This document shows, piece after piece, positions 62,453 to 64,000 of a stretch of DNA of 64,000 bases (its first letter is position 1; the number at the start of each line of letters is the position of its first letter). The notes beneath the pieces were generated by a model. That model was not told the DNA's origin, made no database searches, and was given only the letters and a program-made list of their open reading frames with translations. The translations under genes and the position numbers were made by a program. The DNA comes from Sphingorhabdus sp. SMR4y (lineage in GTDB: Bacteria; Pseudomonadota; Alphaproteobacteria; Sphingomonadales; Sphingomonadaceae), in NCBI RefSeq assembly GCF_002218195.1, contig NZ_CP022336.1, forward strand, positions 3,219,001 through 3,283,000. The letters run 5' to 3'.

Positions 62453-64000
62453 CTACTTCTTATACAACCCGTCCAACCGCTCCTGATAGCGCTCCCTTAT
62501 AACATGCCGCCTTATCTTCATGCTCGGGGTCAGCTCCTCATTCTCGATCGCAAAGGGTTCGTCGGCAAATTCGAAGCGGCGGACTTTTTCGATCACCGAG
62601 AGGTCCTTGTTGACCCGGTCTACCGCTTCGCGCACCGCGGCCTTGAAGGCCGGGTTGGCCTGCAGCTTGATGAAATCATAGGCCATGCCCTGCTCGCGGG
62701 ACCATTCCAGTGCCCATTCGGGGTCGGGGACGATCAGGCCGACCATATAGGGTTTCTTGTCGCCGGCGATCATCGCCTGCAGGATTTCCGGCTGGATGGT
62801 GAGCATGCCCTCGACCTTTTGCGGCGCGACATTGTCGCCCTTGTCGTTGACGATCAGGTCCTTCTTGCGGTCGGTGATCGCAACCCGTCCGGCTTCGTCG
62901 ATATGGCCGATATCGCCGGTGTGCAGCCAGCCGTCCTTGAGCACCTTGTCGGTCTCTTCCTGGTTGCGCCAGTAGCCGTGCATGACCAGTTCGCCGCGGA
63001 CGAGGATTTCGCCGTCCTCGGCAATCCTGACCTCGGTGTCGATCATCGGCGGGCCGACCGTGTCCATTTTCAGGCCGGTGCGCGGGCGGTTGCAGGCGAT
63101 GATCGGGCCGGATTCGGTCTGGCCATAGCCCTGCAACATGGTCAGGCCGAGCGACTGGAAAAAGACACCGATTTCCGGGTTGAGCGGGGCGCCGCCGGAG
63201 ACCATCGCCTTGATCCGTCCGCCGAAGCGTTGCTGCACCTTGGGGCGCAGCGTCTTGTCGAGAAAGGCGTCCATCAGCTTGTCGCGCTTGCGGCCCTTGC
63301 CTTCGGCTTCGCGGGCGCCAATGGCGAGCGCCTTTCCGAGCAGATAATTGGGCATCCTGCCCTGTTTCTCTACCGTCTTGATCAGCCGGGCGCGCAGCAC
63401 CTCGAACAGCCGCGGCACGACGACCATGATCGTCGGGCGCACCTCCTCAATATTGGAGGCGAGCTTCTCGAGCCCTTCGGAATAGAATATCTGCGCGCCG
63501 AGACCGATCGGGAAAAACTGGCCGGCGCTGTGTTCATAGGCGTGGCTGAGCGGCAGGAAGGAAAGGAAGACTTCCTCGTCCCAGCCGAAGTCGGTCTCGA
63601 TGACCTCGGCGGGGCCCTTGGTATTGTGCAGGATCGCGCCGTGATGCTGCATCACGCCGCGCGGCTTGCCGCCGGTGCCGCTGGTGTAGATGATGCAGGC
63701 GGTCTCGTCGCGGGTGATGCCGGAAACCTGCTCGGTCACTTCGGCGACGTCGGCGTCGCTGCCCTGAACCAGCTTGTCCCAGCTGTACAGGTCGAAGTCT
63801 CCTGACTGGCCGATGCGCAGATCATTGATCCCGATGATGATATTGGCGTCGGCGGAGCTGATAACCGAGGGCAGCAGGTTTTTCGCCAGCTTGATGTCGG
63901 ATACGATCACCGCATGGGCGCCGCTATTGTCGAGAATATGCTGGTGATCGGCTGGGGTGTTGGTTGTGTAGGTCGGCACGGTGATGCAGCCGGCGGCCAT
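62453..64000 (-). CDS. Long-chain acyl-CoA ligase, 3' part
   Basis: The last 515 codons of an AMP-forming acyl-CoA synthetase; the 5' end lies beyond the window. The AMP-binding P-loop is IIYTSGTGGKPRGVM, followed by LPLSHAYEHSAGQFFPI and YGQTESGPIIACNRP, the ATP-ribose-binding GWLHTGDIGHIDEAGRVAITDRKKDLIV and a C-terminal catalytic Lys region (ELTPSMKIRRHVI). The long form with SHAYEH is the Faa1/FadD15-like eukaryote-type branch. It activates fatty acids at the membrane for beta-oxidation or lipid synthesis. Confidence 0.93.
   Translation of the reverse strand: MAAGCITVPTYTTNTPADHQHILDNSGAHAVIVSDIKLAKNLLPSVISSADANIIIGINDLRIGQSGDFDLYSWDKLVQGSDADVAEVTEQVSGITRDETACIIYTSGTGGKPRGVMQHHGAILHNTKGPAEVIETDFGWDEEVFLSFLPLSHAYEHSAGQFFPIGLGAQIFYSEGLEKLASNIEEVRPTIMVVVPRLFEVLRARLIKTVEKQGRMPNYLLGKALAIGAREAEGKGRKRDKLMDAFLDKTLRPKVQQRFGGRIKAMVSGGAPLNPEIGVFFQSLGLTMLQGYGQTESGPIIACNRPRTGLKMDTVGPPMIDTEVRIAEDGEILVRGELVMHGYWRNQEETDKVLKDGWLHTGDIGHIDEAGRVAITDRKKDLIVNDKGDNVAPQKVEGMLTIQPEILQAMIAGDKKPYMVGLIVPDPEWALEWSREQGMAYDFIKLQANPAFKAAVREAVDRVNKDLSVIEKVRRFEFADEPFAIENEELTPSMKIRRHVIRERYQERLDGLYKK

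Overview
The window looks like chromosomal DNA of a GC-rich alphaproteobacterium, most likely a sphingomonad (Sphingopyxis / Sphingorhabdus / Parasphingorhabdus type). The reasons are the run of isoaspartyl methyltransferase, TolC and PopZ-like DUF2497 genes leading towards valS, the TIGR02186 + TauE/SafE pair, a large TonB-dependent receptor beside a beta-helix lipoprotein, an infC with an AUA start downstream of thrS, and short GC-rich palindromic intergenic repeats. The genus is an inference. No rRNA, integrase, transposase or CRISPR array was seen. There is one tRNA (tRNA-Cys).

Layout. 1-3.4 kb: end of a TauE/SafE permease with its TIGR02186 partner, a HerA-type ATPase and a small periplasmic heptad-repeat protein. 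3.4-11.9 kb: a minus-strand block, PIMT > tolC > popZ-like > S9 peptidase > crotonase > valS. 12.1-19.2 kb: tRNA-Cys, a small TPR protein, then a beta-helix lipoprotein, a 908-aa TonB-dependent receptor and an orphan GspE ATPase. Triple 11-bp-periodic PhoB-like boxes precede both the lipoprotein and gspE, which suggests a phosphate-starvation uptake/secretion unit. 19.2-22 kb: kynA, a kynureninase-like gene and a crotonase. 22-28 kb (minus): VOC protein, DUF4199 protein, membrane-anchored LuxR regulator, giant DUF2339 membrane protein and a second S9 peptidase. 28.1-31.8 kb: a fused pabB-pabC gene followed by a toxin-antitoxin patch (hicAB, relE-type toxin with XRE antitoxin) carrying fragments of the pabBC 3' end and of hicB.

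32-43.9 kb: envelope and housekeeping genes (TSUP permease, topoisomerase IB, PRC-barrel, 2,4-dienoyl-CoA reductase, MgtC, metY with a zinc-ribbon-less PhnA-domain gene, an aspartate-type aminotransferase, exported MsrA), two very small membrane peptides and a 290-bp interleaved inverted-repeat element. 43.9-50.2 kb: an unassigned outer-membrane beta-barrel with a LuxR regulator, an alpha/beta hydrolase, infC and thrS. 50.4-59.3 kb: a small-peptide/membrane/XRE operon, hydrolase, TPR, SIMPL, glyoxalase I, diguanylate cyclase, glyoxalase II, small stress-type proteins and an extensin-like protein.

59.3-64 kb: the one clearly foreign-looking gene, an AT-rich 814-aa protein joining an HsdR-like PD-(D/E)XK nuclease domain to a P-loop NTPase. 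It sits alone between an extensin-like gene and fadD and is preceded by a perfect GC-rich hairpin. It is the best candidate for an undescribed, probably defensive, system. The second most interesting theme is the putative Pho-controlled lipoprotein / receptor / GspE unit.
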